The notes beneath the pieces are model-generated. The model had not been told where the DNA came from. It did not search any database and saw nothing but the letters and a program-made list of their open reading frames with translations. From Streptomyces graminofaciens (GTDB lineage: Bacteria > Actinomycetota > Actinomycetes > Streptomycetales > Streptomycetaceae): 64,000 nt of DNA. The position numbers were made by a program, and so were the translations under genes. The stretch is from positions 2,418,001-2,482,000 of the forward strand of contig NZ_AP018448.1 of NCBI RefSeq assembly GCF_030294945.1, written 5' to 3'. Below, in pieces: positions 15,596 to 24,264 of this stretch (positions within the stretch are counted from its first letter, which is position 1; each line of letters begins with the position of its first letter).

Positions 15596-17437
15596 ATGAG
15601 CAGCCAACCTCGCCGTGCGCCGGACGTCCTCATCGTCGGTGGCGGCCCCGCCGGTCTCTCTGCGGCCGTCCTGCTCGGGAACAGAGGTGTCGACATCCTC
15701 CTGGTCGAACGACATGCGGCCGCCTCACCGCTGCCTCGCGCGCACCTGCTCAATCAGCGCACGATGGAGATCTTCACCGAGATGGGCGTGGCCGACGCCG
15801 TCTACGACCTCTCCCCGCCCGAGGACCGCTGGCACAAGGTGGCGTGGCATACGACGCTCGCCGGACCGGCCGCGCCCTTCGGGCAGGTGATCGGCGCACT
15901 CCCCGCATGGGGCGGCGGCGCCGACGCCGAGCGCTACGCCCGGGCCAGCCCTGCCCGCTACGCCAATGTGCCGCAGCTGCGCCTCGACCCTTTGCTGCGA
16001 GCCCGGGCAGAGGCGGTGTGCGGGCCGGAGAACATTCGCTTCCACCACGAGCTCACCGCGCTCGCCCTCTCCGCCGACGACACCGGAGAAGGAGCCACAG
16101 CAACCGTCCGCGACCGCGACAGCGGTCGGCTTCACGAGATCCACGCCCGGTACGTCATCGCCGCCGACGGCGGACGGACCTGCACCGACCTGCTCGGCAT
16201 CGAGATGGACGGCTCCACCGGGCTGCTCGACATGGTCACCGTGCACGCCACCATCGACCTGTCGGAGTGGATCTCCGACGACGAGGTGCTGCTGCGGTAC
16301 TTCATCAATCCCGACGGCCGGGGTTCTTTCGCCGGCGCCTTGTGCGCCATGGGTCCCGACCGGTGGGGACGCGACTCGACCGAGTGGGCCGTACACACCG
16401 GTTACCGCACCAGCGACTCGGACCGCCACGACCGTGCCGCGATCCTGGGCCGCGTCCGCCGTATGCTCGGCGTCCCCGATCTGGACATCGAGGTGCACGC
16501 GGTCAGCCACTGGGAGTTCGAGGGCGTGGTGGCCCGGCGCCAGCGGGTCGGCCCCGTCTTCCTGGCCGGCAACGCGGCCCACCGGCACCCGCCGACCGGC
16601 GGACTGGGCCTCAACACAGCGGTGCAGGACGTGCACAACCTCGCCTGGAAGCTCGACGCCGTCCTGACCGGCCAGGCCACCGACGCACTGCTCGACACCT
16701 ACGAGACCGAACGCCGCCCGGTGGGCGAGTTCAACGTCCGGCACTGTCTCACCAATGCAGGCGGACACGCCCGTATCGCCGCGGCGCTCGGTCTGCGCGC
16801 CGACCAGAGCGAGGAAGCCGGCTGGGACGCCGTCACCGAGTGGCTGGCGGACACCCCCGAGGGCGACGCCAAGCGTGCCGCGGTGGCCGAGGCGATCGCG
16901 AGCAACGCCGACGACTTCAGTCAGCTCGCGGTGGAGCTCGGCTACCACTACGAATCCGGCGCGCTGGTGCCCAACGGCACACCCGCACCGGAGGGAGAGA
17001 ATCCGCTGCGCGACTACCTGTCCACCACGCGGCCCGGTCACCATCTCCCGCACGCGTGGCTCGACCGTGACGGATTGCGGCAGTCGGTGCACCAACTGAT
17101 CGCCCCACGCGGCCTCACCCTGCTCGTCGATGCCGAGCACGCCCCTCGATGGGCCGCGGCCGCACAGGCAGCCGACGACACCGGGGCGACCATCCATGTG
17201 CGCGTCATCGACTCCGACGCGGAATGGACCGACTTCACCGGCGAATGGGCCGCTGTCCGCGGTGTCCACAGCGGCGGGGCACTGCTCGTACGCCCGGACC
17301 GGCACATCGCATGGCGGGCACCGGACTGGTCCGGCGACCGCCCCGCCGAACTCCGCCGGAGCGTGCGGTCGGTACTCGCTCTCCAGCCGTCACACGCACG
17401 GCCCGTGCCCGCACTCACAGCCACCTCGAACGAGTGA
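15596..17437 (+). CDS. FAD-dependent aromatic hydroxylase (TfdB-like, group A flavoprotein)
   Basis: A 613-residue single-component monooxygenase that uses NAD(P)H and O2 to hydroxylate a phenolic ring. FAD-binding GxGxxG at the start (DVLIVGGGPAGLSAAVLLGN), the DG motif in VIAADGGRTCTDLLG, and the ribityl-binding motif as LAGNAAHRHPPTGGLGLNTA. The last normally reads GDAAH, so the aspartate is asparagine here. A C-terminal thioredoxin-like domain fills about residues 450-600, as in phenol 2-monooxygenase and 2,4-dichlorophenol 6-monooxygenase. Start behind CAAGGGAGCC. It diverges from the ring-fission operon and shares its operators, so it probably makes the catecholic substrate of the LigB-type dioxygenase. 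Confidence 0.85.
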   Translation: MSSQPRRAPDVLIVGGGPAGLSAAVLLGNRGVDILLVERHAAASPLPRAHLLNQRTMEIFTEMGVADAVYDLSPPEDRWHKVAWHTTLAGPAAPFGQVIGALPAWGGGADAERYARASPARYANVPQLRLDPLLRARAEAVCGPENIRFHHELTALALSADDTGEGATATVRDRDSGRLHEIHARYVIAADGGRTCTDLLGIEMDGSTGLLDMVTVHATIDLSEWISDDEVLLRYFINPDGRGSFAGALCAMGPDRWGRDSTEWAVHTGYRTSDSDRHDRAAILGRVRRMLGVPDLDIEVHAVSHWEFEGVVARRQRVGPVFLAGNAAHRHPPTGGLGLNTAVQDVHNLAWKLDAVLTGQATDALLDTYETERRPVGEFNVRHCLTNAGGHARIAAALGLRADQSEEAGWDAVTEWLADTPEGDAKRAAVAEAIASNADDFSQLAVELGYHYESGALVPNGTPAPEGENPLRDYLSTTRPGHHLPHAWLDRDGLRQSVHQLIAPRGLTLLVDAEHAPRWAAAAQAADDTGATIHVRVIDSDAEWTDFTGEWAAVRGVHSGGALLVRPDRHIAWRAPDWSGDRPAELRRSVRSVLALQPSHARPVPALTATSNE

Positions 17438-17520
17438 GCGGCCCCCGTCCTGCCCTCATCGTGTTCCGTCGAGGACGCCATGACGAGCTGACATCTCCCA
17501 CGAGCCCGATAAGGAGCGAC

Positions 17521-19122
17521 ATGTTCAGCGACGAACTCACCCAGCGGATCGCACAGGTCAGAAGCGCCTCGCTCGGCGACCTGCTGAGCCGTTCGACCGC
17601 CCGTGTGCCGAACAAGACCGCGATCGTCTACCGCGACCTCCGGCAGACCTACGCCGAGCTGGACAAGACCGTCAACCGCACCGCCAACGCCCTGGCCGCC
17701 CGTGGCGTCCGCAAGGAAGACCGGATCGCCCTTCTCAGCCACAACAACCACGCCTACGTGGTCCTTTACTTCGCCCTCGCCCGGCTGGGCGCAGTGTCTG
17801 TGCCGATCAACTTCATGCTGACCTCGGGTGAGGTCGCTTACGTTCTCGACCACTCGGGCGCGACCGGACTGGTCGTCGAAGACGCCCTGCTGCCCGTGGC
17901 GGAACAGGCCTTGGAGGAGGCGGCTCTCACCGGCACCGTCACGGTCCGCGGCGTGATCCCCGACAGCGGGCTGCCGACACCGGCGGGCTGGGAATCCGTC
18001 GAGGACTGGATGGCGTACGACGACTCGTCCGCTCCGGACGTCTTCGTCGCCGAGGACGAGCTGGCGCAGCTGATCTATACCAGTGGCACCGAGTCCCGTC
18101 CCAAGGGAGCGATGCTCTCCGCACGCAGCCTGATCGCCCAGTACGTCACCTGTGCCGTTGACGGCGAGATGAGCGGCGACGACATCGAGGTACACGCCCT
18201 GCCGCTCTTCCACTGCGCACAGCTGCACTGCTTCCTCACTCCCAGCATCTACCTCGGTGCCACCAACATCGTGCTGTCCGGAGCCGACGCCGCGACGATG
18301 CTGCGCACGGTGGAGGCCGAGCGTGCCACCAAGTTGTTCTGCCCGCCGACCGTCTGGATCTCACTGCTGCGCCACCCCGAGTTCGACCAGCGGGATCTGT
18401 CCTCGCTGCGCAACGGCTACTACGGCGCCTCGATCATGCCGGTGGAGGTGCTCAAGGAAATCGGCGAACGGCTGCCCGACGTCCGGTTGTTCAACTTCTA
18501 CGGGCAGACCGAAATGTCACCGGTGGCCACCATCCTCAAGCCGGAGGACCAAGTCCGCAAGGCCGGCTCGGCCGGCCGGCCCGGACTGAACGTCGAGACA
18601 CTGGTCGTCGACGATGTGACCCGGCCGGTGCCACCCGGCCAGGTCGGGGAGATCGTGCACCGCAGCCCCCATGCCATGCTCGGCTACTGGAACGACCCCG
18701 AGCGGACGGATGCCGCGTTCGCGGGCGGCTGGTTCCACAGCGGTGATCTCGGAGTGATGGACACCGAGGGCTACCTCACCGTCGTCGACCGGAAGAAGGA
18801 CATGATCAAGAGCGGCGGCGAGAACGTCGCCAGCCGCGAGGTCGAGGAAGTGCTCTACCAGCACCCGGCGGTGGCCGAAACCGCGGTCTTCGGACTCCCG
18901 CATCCGCAGTGGATCGAAGCGGTCACCGCCGTCGTCGTCCTGCGGGAAGGAGCATCGGCCACCGCCGAGGAACTCATCGCCCACTGTCGGCAGAGCCTGG
19001 CCGGGTTCAAGTCGCCCAAACACATCGAGTTCGCCGAGCAGCTGCCGAAGAACGCCAGCGGCAAGATCCTCAAGCGCGAACTGCGCACCAGCGCGCGAGC
19101 GCCCTGGATGTCAGACGCCTGA
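17521..19122 (+). CDS. Acyl-CoA ligase (AMP-forming, FadD-type)
   Basis: A 533-residue ANL-superfamily ligase that activates a carboxylic acid to its CoA thioester with ATP. Motifs in order: AMP-binding P-loop LIYTSGTESRPKGAM (near residue 183), FYGQTEMSP, GWFHSGDLGVMDTEGYLTVV, DRKKDMIKSGGENVASREVE and the C-terminal lysine in LPKNASGKILKREL. Perfect AAGGAGCGAC ribosome site, 83 bases after the hydroxylase gene on the same strand. It may activate an aromatic acid or side chain (cinnamate/phenylpropionate-type) feeding the crotonases and thiolase. Medium-chain fatty acid specificity cannot be excluded. Confidence 0.85.
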   Translation: MFSDELTQRIAQVRSASLGDLLSRSTARVPNKTAIVYRDLRQTYAELDKTVNRTANALAARGVRKEDRIALLSHNNHAYVVLYFALARLGAVSVPINFMLTSGEVAYVLDHSGATGLVVEDALLPVAEQALEEAALTGTVTVRGVIPDSGLPTPAGWESVEDWMAYDDSSAPDVFVAEDELAQLIYTSGTESRPKGAMLSARSLIAQYVTCAVDGEMSGDDIEVHALPLFHCAQLHCFLTPSIYLGATNIVLSGADAATMLRTVEAERATKLFCPPTVWISLLRHPEFDQRDLSSLRNGYYGASIMPVEVLKEIGERLPDVRLFNFYGQTEMSPVATILKPEDQVRKAGSAGRPGLNVETLVVDDVTRPVPPGQVGEIVHRSPHAMLGYWNDPERTDAAFAGGWFHSGDLGVMDTEGYLTVVDRKKDMIKSGGENVASREVEEVLYQHPAVAETAVFGLPHPQWIEAVTAVVVLREGASATAEELIAHCRQSLAGFKSPKHIEFAEQLPKNASGKILKRELRTSARAPWMSDA

Positions 19123-19501
19123 TGCAGGGTGACCGGCGACGCCCCACTCGCCGACCAACGCCAATCGCCCGGACTCGTTCACCCGGCTGCATTTGTATCG
19201 ACAGACCCCGCGTGCGGTCATTCGACCGCTGGTGGGGCCTGCCGCCGCGCGGTAAGTCGGAAACCTGAGCCCGCACAGCGGGTCACCGCTCCCTACTCCG
19301 GGGCGCCGCCCGCACGTTGACAGGGCTCTGCGCAGCCTTGACCATCGTGCGAACCTCACTTCTCTTTGAGGTTTCAACGACCGCCCCCGGGGGGGCGAGC
19401 TCGTCGCACTCCTGCTCCTGTGCACGAGCCGGCCGTGTCGCTTCGGTGGGTGGTAGGCATCGCCGTCGTAGTCGGTGCACGTCAAGAGGTGGTGGAGAAC
19501 G
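19123..19501. other. Intergenic stretch before the AraC gene
   Basis: No gene is supported in these roughly 380 bases. A small hairpin, AACCTCA at 19352-19358 with TGAGGTT at 19367-19373, lies upstream of the AraC gene and could be an operator or leader structure. No T-run follows it. Confidence 0.4.
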
Positions 19502-20521
19502 ATGCAGGGCATCCACGGGACAGTGGCAACGGGCCTCCTCTCGCGCTTCCGGGTTATCCGTTCGACAGACAACGACGAGATGCGGGCCTATGTCGCACGG
19601 TTGCTGACTCCCAGTCGGGCCACGCCAGCGCACGAGGGTGCGCAGATCGCCGCAGAGCTCTCGGCGGTCGACCTGGGGGCGGTGTCCCTCGTCTACGGCA
19701 GGTCGGACGGAGACGAGTTGCACGTCCAGAATACCGAGTTCCTGTCCTACTACGACGTCCACTTCGCCGTCACCGGGCACAACCTGCTCGAGTGCGAGGA
19801 CGGCCGGGTCCTGCTCGATCACACGACCGCCGGGATCATCTCACCCCGCATGCGGGCGGACATGCGGCTCAGCGACGGCTACAGCCAGCTCCACTTGCGG
19901 ATTGAGCGGTTCGCGCTCGAGGGTCATCTGGAGCGGATGCTCGGACAGCCGGTCCCTGGGCCTGTCCGGTTCCAGCCGAGGATGGACCTGACGGTTCCCG
20001 CTCTGGCCTCTTGGGAGCGGCTGGTGGGGCAGTTGGTCCAGGACCTCGGTTCGCCGACCGGTCTCAGCGCCGGCGGCGGCGGGGCTCTGTGGGGCGAGTT
20101 CCTCATCTCCGGCCTCCTGCTCGCCCAGCCGCACAACTACAGCGACCAACTCGCGCGGCGCCAGGCCGGCAGCGGCCGCCCGCCGTCCGTGAGGCGGGTG
20201 ATCGAGCTCATCGAGGACGACCCCGCCGGTGACCTCTCGCTGCCCCGGCTCGCACAGGTGGCGGGCGTCGGGCCACGCTCCCTGCAACGGCATTTCCGTG
20301 ACTTCATGGGGGTCTCGCCTCGCGAGTATGTCGAACATGTCCGCCTTTCGCGGGCACACCACGACCTGCTCGCGGGTGCGGGCTCCACCGTCGCCGAGAT
20401 CGCGTTCCGCTGGGGTTTCGGCCACGTGTCCCGCTTCGCGGGCGCCTACCGGGCACGCTACGGGGTACCACCCTCGCAGACGCTGCGCTCGGCCTGTCGT
20501 CCCGCCGGGAACGGAATCTGA
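19502..20521 (+). CDS. AraC-family transcriptional regulator
   Basis: A 339-residue regulator with an N-terminal AraC-binding-like (XylS/NphR-type) sensor of about 200 residues and a C-terminal double helix-turn-helix. The DNA-binding part is SLPRLAQVAGVGPRSLQRHF ... VSPREYVEHVRLSRAHHDLL and IAFRWGFGHVSRFAGAYRARYG. ATG chosen behind GGTGGAGA. It is followed by a flavin reductase whose upstream region carries two 20-base-spaced direct repeats, the usual arrangement of AraC/XylS sites. It is probably an activator of the neighbouring monooxygenase genes in response to an aromatic effector. Confidence 0.85.
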   Translation: MQGIHGTVATGLLSRFRVIRSTDNDEMRAYVARLLTPSRATPAHEGAQIAAELSAVDLGAVSLVYGRSDGDELHVQNTEFLSYYDVHFAVTGHNLLECEDGRVLLDHTTAGIISPRMRADMRLSDGYSQLHLRIERFALEGHLERMLGQPVPGPVRFQPRMDLTVPALASWERLVGQLVQDLGSPTGLSAGGGGALWGEFLISGLLLAQPHNYSDQLARRQAGSGRPPSVRRVIELIEDDPAGDLSLPRLAQVAGVGPRSLQRHFRDFMGVSPREYVEHVRLSRAHHDLLAGAGSTVAEIAFRWGFGHVSRFAGAYRARYGVPPSQTLRSACRPAGNGI

Positions 20522-20546
20522 CCGCCCCGCACCTCTGGAGTACTGC

Positions 20547-20584
20547 TGTCGCACGCCGGATCGGGATGTCGCGCGCCGGATCGG
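20547..20584 (+). promoter_or_regulatory. Tandem direct repeats, probable AraC-family binding site
   Basis: TGTCGCACGCCGGATCGG at 20547-20564 and TGTCGCGCGCCGGATCGG at 20567-20584, identical but for one base and exactly 20 bases apart, about two helix turns. This matches the direct-repeat sites of AraC/XylS activators and lies 26 bases after the AraC gene and 240 bases before the flavin reductase. Confidence 0.55.
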
Positions 20585-20824
20585 TGAAGAGACCGGGCCT
20601 CCATACCCTGACAAGTGGCCCTGCTTCTCCTCTCTCGCCCAGCCGGGAGCAGCACTCGTTGCTCCCGGGCGCTGGGCGGGAGACACCGCCGGGGATCGCA
20701 ACAGCTCTCCCGAACCGACCGAAGGCAGCCCGATGCGTTTCTCTGAGATATCACTTGGCGGGGTGCGATGCCCCTCAGCTCCTGCACCCTTCGCTGATGC
20801 CGAGGCCGCCACAGGCCCCAGCGC

Positions 20825-21349
20825 ATGACGGACGGGGTGGTTCCGATGATCGAGCGCCTCGCCGAATCGCTCCAGGATGCGTTCCGGGAGACCATGGCGA
20901 CCGTGTGCACGCCCGTGACCGTGATCACGGCCTGCCGCGGCGGATTGCCGTACGGCACCACGGTGAGCGCCTTCGCCTCGCTGTCCCTCGACCCGCCCAT
21001 GGTGATGATCGCGCTCGACCGTGGATCTGACCTCCTCTCGGTCATCCGTGACACCGGCGCGTTCGGAGTCAATGTTCTGGGCCGGGAGCAGGCCGATCTC
21101 GCGGTGAACTTCGCGCGCAAGGTCGGTACGAACAAGTTCTCGGGCGTGGCCTGGCGCGCCGACACCGGCGGCCCGCGCCTTCCGGGCGCGGCCGGGTTCC
21201 TCTCCTGCGAGGTCGCGGAAAGGGTCGACGGAGGTGACCATCTTCTGCTGCTCGCCGACGTGGTGGCCGCGGTCAGCGCCGCCGGGGAGCCGCTGACCTA
21301 CCACAACCGAGCGTTCGGCACGCACGCGGCGCTCAGGGGGGCATCATGA
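20825..21349 (+). CDS. Flavin reductase (HpaC/DIM6-like, short-chain NAD(P)H:FMN type)
   Basis: A 174-residue flavin reductase-like split-barrel protein. Signature stretches are TMATVCTPVTVITACRGGLP, GTTVSAFASLSLDPPMVMIA and FGVNVLGREQADLAVNFARK. It supplies reduced FMN/FAD to a two-component monooxygenase. The two luciferase-like monooxygenases in the operon just downstream on the other strand are natural partners. An in-frame ATG seven codons on (MIERLAESL) is an equally likely start. Confidence 0.85.
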   Translation: MTDGVVPMIERLAESLQDAFRETMATVCTPVTVITACRGGLPYGTTVSAFASLSLDPPMVMIALDRGSDLLSVIRDTGAFGVNVLGREQADLAVNFARKVGTNKFSGVAWRADTGGPRLPGAAGFLSCEVAERVDGGDHLLLLADVVAAVSAAGEPLTYHNRAFGTHAALRGAS

Positions 21350-21977
21350 CGATCGGCTGCACACCGGCGGAGGCGATGCGGCCGACCATCGCCATGTGAA
21401 GAGCGGCTCCACGCCGTCGGGCACTGTGAGTGCCGCGAACAGAGCGCGACGCTGCGCCGCCAGGCCGCGCAGGACCAGCGCGCGGTCCTGCCCGGCGAGA
21501 GTGTCGATCAACTGCTCGCACTGCTCTGCGGCCACCGCCGAGTCCCGGGCCGCGACGTGCAGGAGAAGGTAGGGCTCACACAGGTGCCGACCGGCGGGCG
21601 TTGGGCAGAAAATCGGTCTCCAGGGATTCGAGGCACACACTCTGTGGCCAGGACGCGGAGGCCTCACCCACGGCACGCGGCTGATGCCCGGAGTCCAGGC
21701 CATACCCCGCGGCCGGATCTGTTCTCTCTGCCGCAGATCACGAACGAGAATCAGGGACGGAGCAGTGCCACCGCGCCCGCGGCCCTCGGAACTCCCGCGC
21801 CGTCCGGCGGGGTGCCCGGCAAGCGGACTGGGGCTACCTTGCCTTCCTCCCTGCGCCCGCACCATCAGCCACCGAGCGGGGGATGTCATCCGTCCGGCGC
21901 CGCCCGACTGCAGCCCAACTGGGGGCGCCTGTCGGGGTCATGCCGGTCTGCGCACGGCGCAGGGCAATTGCCCTTCC
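21350..21977. other. Gene-poor stretch between flavin reductase and aldehyde dehydrogenase
   Basis: No gene with recognisable features in about 630 bases. On the minus strand a helical-looking segment (ARDSAVAAEQCEQLIDTLAG, then RALVLRGLAAQRRALFAALT) is open near 21360-21570. It could be the relic of a regulator, but it lacks a convincing start and any domain I can name. Confidence 0.35.
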
Positions 21978-23363
21978 TCATCCTGCTGCCGGCGCCAGGG
22001 TGACGGTGTGGTGGCGCGAGTAGAAGTCCAGCACGTGCCGTCCTTGTTCGGCGGGGCCGTACCCGGAGTCCTTCTCGCCGCCGAACGAGGCGTGGAAGTC
22101 CGCGCCGCTCGTCGAACCGTTGACCTTGACCATGCCGGTGTCGAAGCGCGGGACGAGCCGGAGCGCGTCGTCGAGGCTGCCGGTGAACAGCCCGGTGACC
22201 AACCCGTACCGTGTGCTGTTCACCAGCTCCACGGCAGCGTCGGTGTCCGCTGCGTACTGTATCGACGCCAATGGGCCGAAGACTTCTTCCCGGTGCAGCT
22301 CGTCGATGGATTCGAGCCCGTCGACGAGTGCCGGGGTGACGAACCACCCAGGGTCGAGCCGTCGGCTTCCGGTGAGCAGCCGGCCGCCTCGCGACACCGC
22401 GGCCGTCACGGCGTCGGTCACCGCTGCGCAGGCGGATGAGCTGATCACCGGGCCGACGACGGTCGAGCTGTCGCCGGGATCGCCTACCGGGAGCTCGGCC
22501 ACGGCCGCTGCGAGGGCGTCGACGAAGTGGGGGTTGTGTCCGACGACGACGACCCGGCTGGTCGCGGTGCATTTCTGCCCGGCGTAACCCATCGCGGCGG
22601 CCGCGATGGTTCTCGCCGCGAAGGCGACGTCGGCGTCCGGCAGTACGACGCTGGCGTTGAGCCCGCCCATCTCGGCCTGCACGGGAATACCGGCTGCCGC
22701 GGCGTCGGCGACGACGGCCCGTCCCACGGCCGTGGAACCGGTGAAGGAGACCACGTCGGAACCGGCGACGAGCGCGGCGCCCGTGATGCCGTCGCCAGGG
22801 AGCACCGTGAACAGCTCGTCGGGCAGGTGCGGTGCGAGCAGTTCGTGCAGCCGTACCGCGGTCGCGGTGGCTGCCGGGGCGGGCTTGAGCAGCACCGCGT
22901 TGCCGGCCGCAAGTGCGGGCGCGGCCTTCCACAGCGGGATGGCGAGCGGGAAGTTCCACGGAGTGATCAGCCCGGCGACACCGCGGGGGCGCCGGGTGTC
23001 CAGCAGCACCGAGCCCGCCGGACCGGCTGCTGGCAGGTGGTCGCCGAGCGGGGCGAGGCTGAGCTGGGCGAAGTAGCGCAGGATCGCGAGCGCCCGCTGC
23101 ACCTCGCCGGAGGCCTCACCACGTGGCTTGCCCACCTCGGTGATGACGAGCTCGGTGAGCTCGGACGCGTGGGTGGCGAGGGAGTCGGCGGCTGCGGACA
23201 ATGCCGCCGCGCGGGTCACCGGCGACTCGGCCCACCAGGCGCGCTGTGCCTGACGCGACCGCTCCGCGGCGGAGGCGACATCTGCGACGGAGGTCGCCGG
23301 GAACACACCGATCAGCGTGTCGGGGCGCTGCGGGGAGGTGCTTTCGACGGTCGGCGCGCTCAT
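21978..23363 (-). CDS. NAD(P)-dependent aldehyde dehydrogenase
   Basis: A 461-residue ALDH-superfamily enzyme that oxidises an aldehyde to the acid. GLITPWNFPLAIPLWK (Asn137), the general-base glutamate in VQAEMGGLNASVV (Glu231) and the catalytic cysteine in GYAGQKCTATSR (Cys265) are intact, with EEVFGP and GADFHASFGGEKDSGYG at the C-terminus. Its ATG overlaps the stop of the hydrolase (ATGA). As the last gene of the meta-cleavage operon it may oxidise the aldehyde released by the HpaI-like aldolase, or an aromatic or semialdehyde intermediate. It resembles the 2,5-dioxovalerate/vanillin dehydrogenase side of the family rather than acylating (CoA) enzymes. Confidence 0.85.
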   Translation of the reverse strand: MSAPTVESTSPQRPDTLIGVFPATSVADVASAAERSRQAQRAWWAESPVTRAAALSAAADSLATHASELTELVITEVGKPRGEASGEVQRALAILRYFAQLSLAPLGDHLPAAGPAGSVLLDTRRPRGVAGLITPWNFPLAIPLWKAAPALAAGNAVLLKPAPAATATAVRLHELLAPHLPDELFTVLPGDGITGAALVAGSDVVSFTGSTAVGRAVVADAAAAGIPVQAEMGGLNASVVLPDADVAFAARTIAAAAMGYAGQKCTATSRVVVVGHNPHFVDALAAAVAELPVGDPGDSSTVVGPVISSSACAAVTDAVTAAVSRGGRLLTGSRRLDPGWFVTPALVDGLESIDELHREEVFGPLASIQYAADTDAAVELVNSTRYGLVTGLFTGSLDDALRLVPRFDTGMVKVNGSTSGADFHASFGGEKDSGYGPAEQGRHVLDFYSRHHTVTLAPAAG

Positions 23364-24247
23364 CGACCGTCCTCACTCGAGACGCGGCGGAGAAGCCCGT
23401 CGACGGCCGTGAGAAACTCGCTTTCGCGTTCGAGCTGGACCCAGTGCCCGCAGTTCGCGAACAGCATGAGATCGGCGTTCGGCAGCGCCTGCGCGGTACC
23501 GAAGCTGTCCGTGACGCGCACGACCTTGTCCTGCTTCCCGTGCAGGATGAGTGCCGGCACCGTGACGGAGGCGAGTTGCTCGGCGGTGAGCCGAGACGCG
23601 GCGACCGACTCGTCCCGTACCCGGACCACGGTGCGCCACTGCTCGGGTCCTCCTGGCCGGCTGACCATCGCGTAGCGGAACTCCACCAGGCCGTCAGGGA
23701 TCTTGTAGCCGTCGGCGGCGAGGGTGGCCATCACCCGGGCGATGCCCTCGGGAGTGATGGCCGGTGCGGTGTTCGCCCTGAGGGTTTGCGTGGGCTGGTA
23801 CTCGATCCCGGGGCTGCCCATCGTGACCAGGCCGGTCACACGGTCCGGGTGGTCGACGGCGACCTGCGTCGCGATCCGCCCGCCCAGCGAGTTGCCGACA
23901 AGCACCGCCTTCGGGATGTCCAGCGCGTCCAGGAACCGGACCACCTGCTCGGTCCACGCCGGCAGTCCGTAGTAACTCTCGTCGGGCACCGAGGTCCACC
24001 CATAGCCGCCCATGTCGGGCGCCAGGACCCTGGCCGACACGGCCATCCGGGGGATCACTCGCCACCAATTGGCCGCGGCGGAGACCCCGATGGCCGAGCC
24101 GTGCAACAGCACCACCGGGGTGCCGGATCCCTCGTCGTGGTAATGGATGCGCTCGTCACCGATCGACAACCACTTCGACTCCAGGCCGAAGAACTCGCGG
24201 GTCGACTCGGGGCGGAAGGTCCCGGCAGCGACACCTGTGTTGGTCAT
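23360..24247 (-). CDS. Alpha/beta hydrolase, probable meta-cleavage-product hydrolase
   Basis: A 295-residue C-C hydrolase candidate of the MhpC/BphD/DmpD group. It hydrolyses the carbon-carbon bond of a 2-hydroxy-6-oxo-dienoate from extradiol cleavage. Triad: Ser120 in VLVGNSLGGRIAT, Asp240 in ILHGKQDKVV, His268 in FANCGHWVQLER; the GHW-Q-E ending is typical of this group. ATG behind AAAGGACGAGGCGAAC, and its stop overlaps the aldehyde dehydrogenase start. Together with the BphC-like dioxygenase, hydratase and aldolase in the same operon, it completes a lower meta pathway. Confidence 0.85.
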   Translation of the reverse strand: MTNTGVAAGTFRPESTREFFGLESKWLSIGDERIHYHDEGSGTPVVLLHGSAIGVSAAANWWRVIPRMAVSARVLAPDMGGYGWTSVPDESYYGLPAWTEQVVRFLDALDIPKAVLVGNSLGGRIATQVAVDHPDRVTGLVTMGSPGIEYQPTQTLRANTAPAITPEGIARVMATLAADGYKIPDGLVEFRYAMVSRPGGPEQWRTVVRVRDESVAASRLTAEQLASVTVPALILHGKQDKVVRVTDSFGTAQALPNADLMLFANCGHWVQLERESEFLTAVDGLLRRVSSEDGR

Positions 24248-24264
24248 GTTCGCCTCGTCCTTTC

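Noticed and set aside
15725..17305. Long minus-strand frame inside the FAD hydroxylase
   Set aside because: No start signal and no protein motif; the plus-strand gene has complete FAD motifs.
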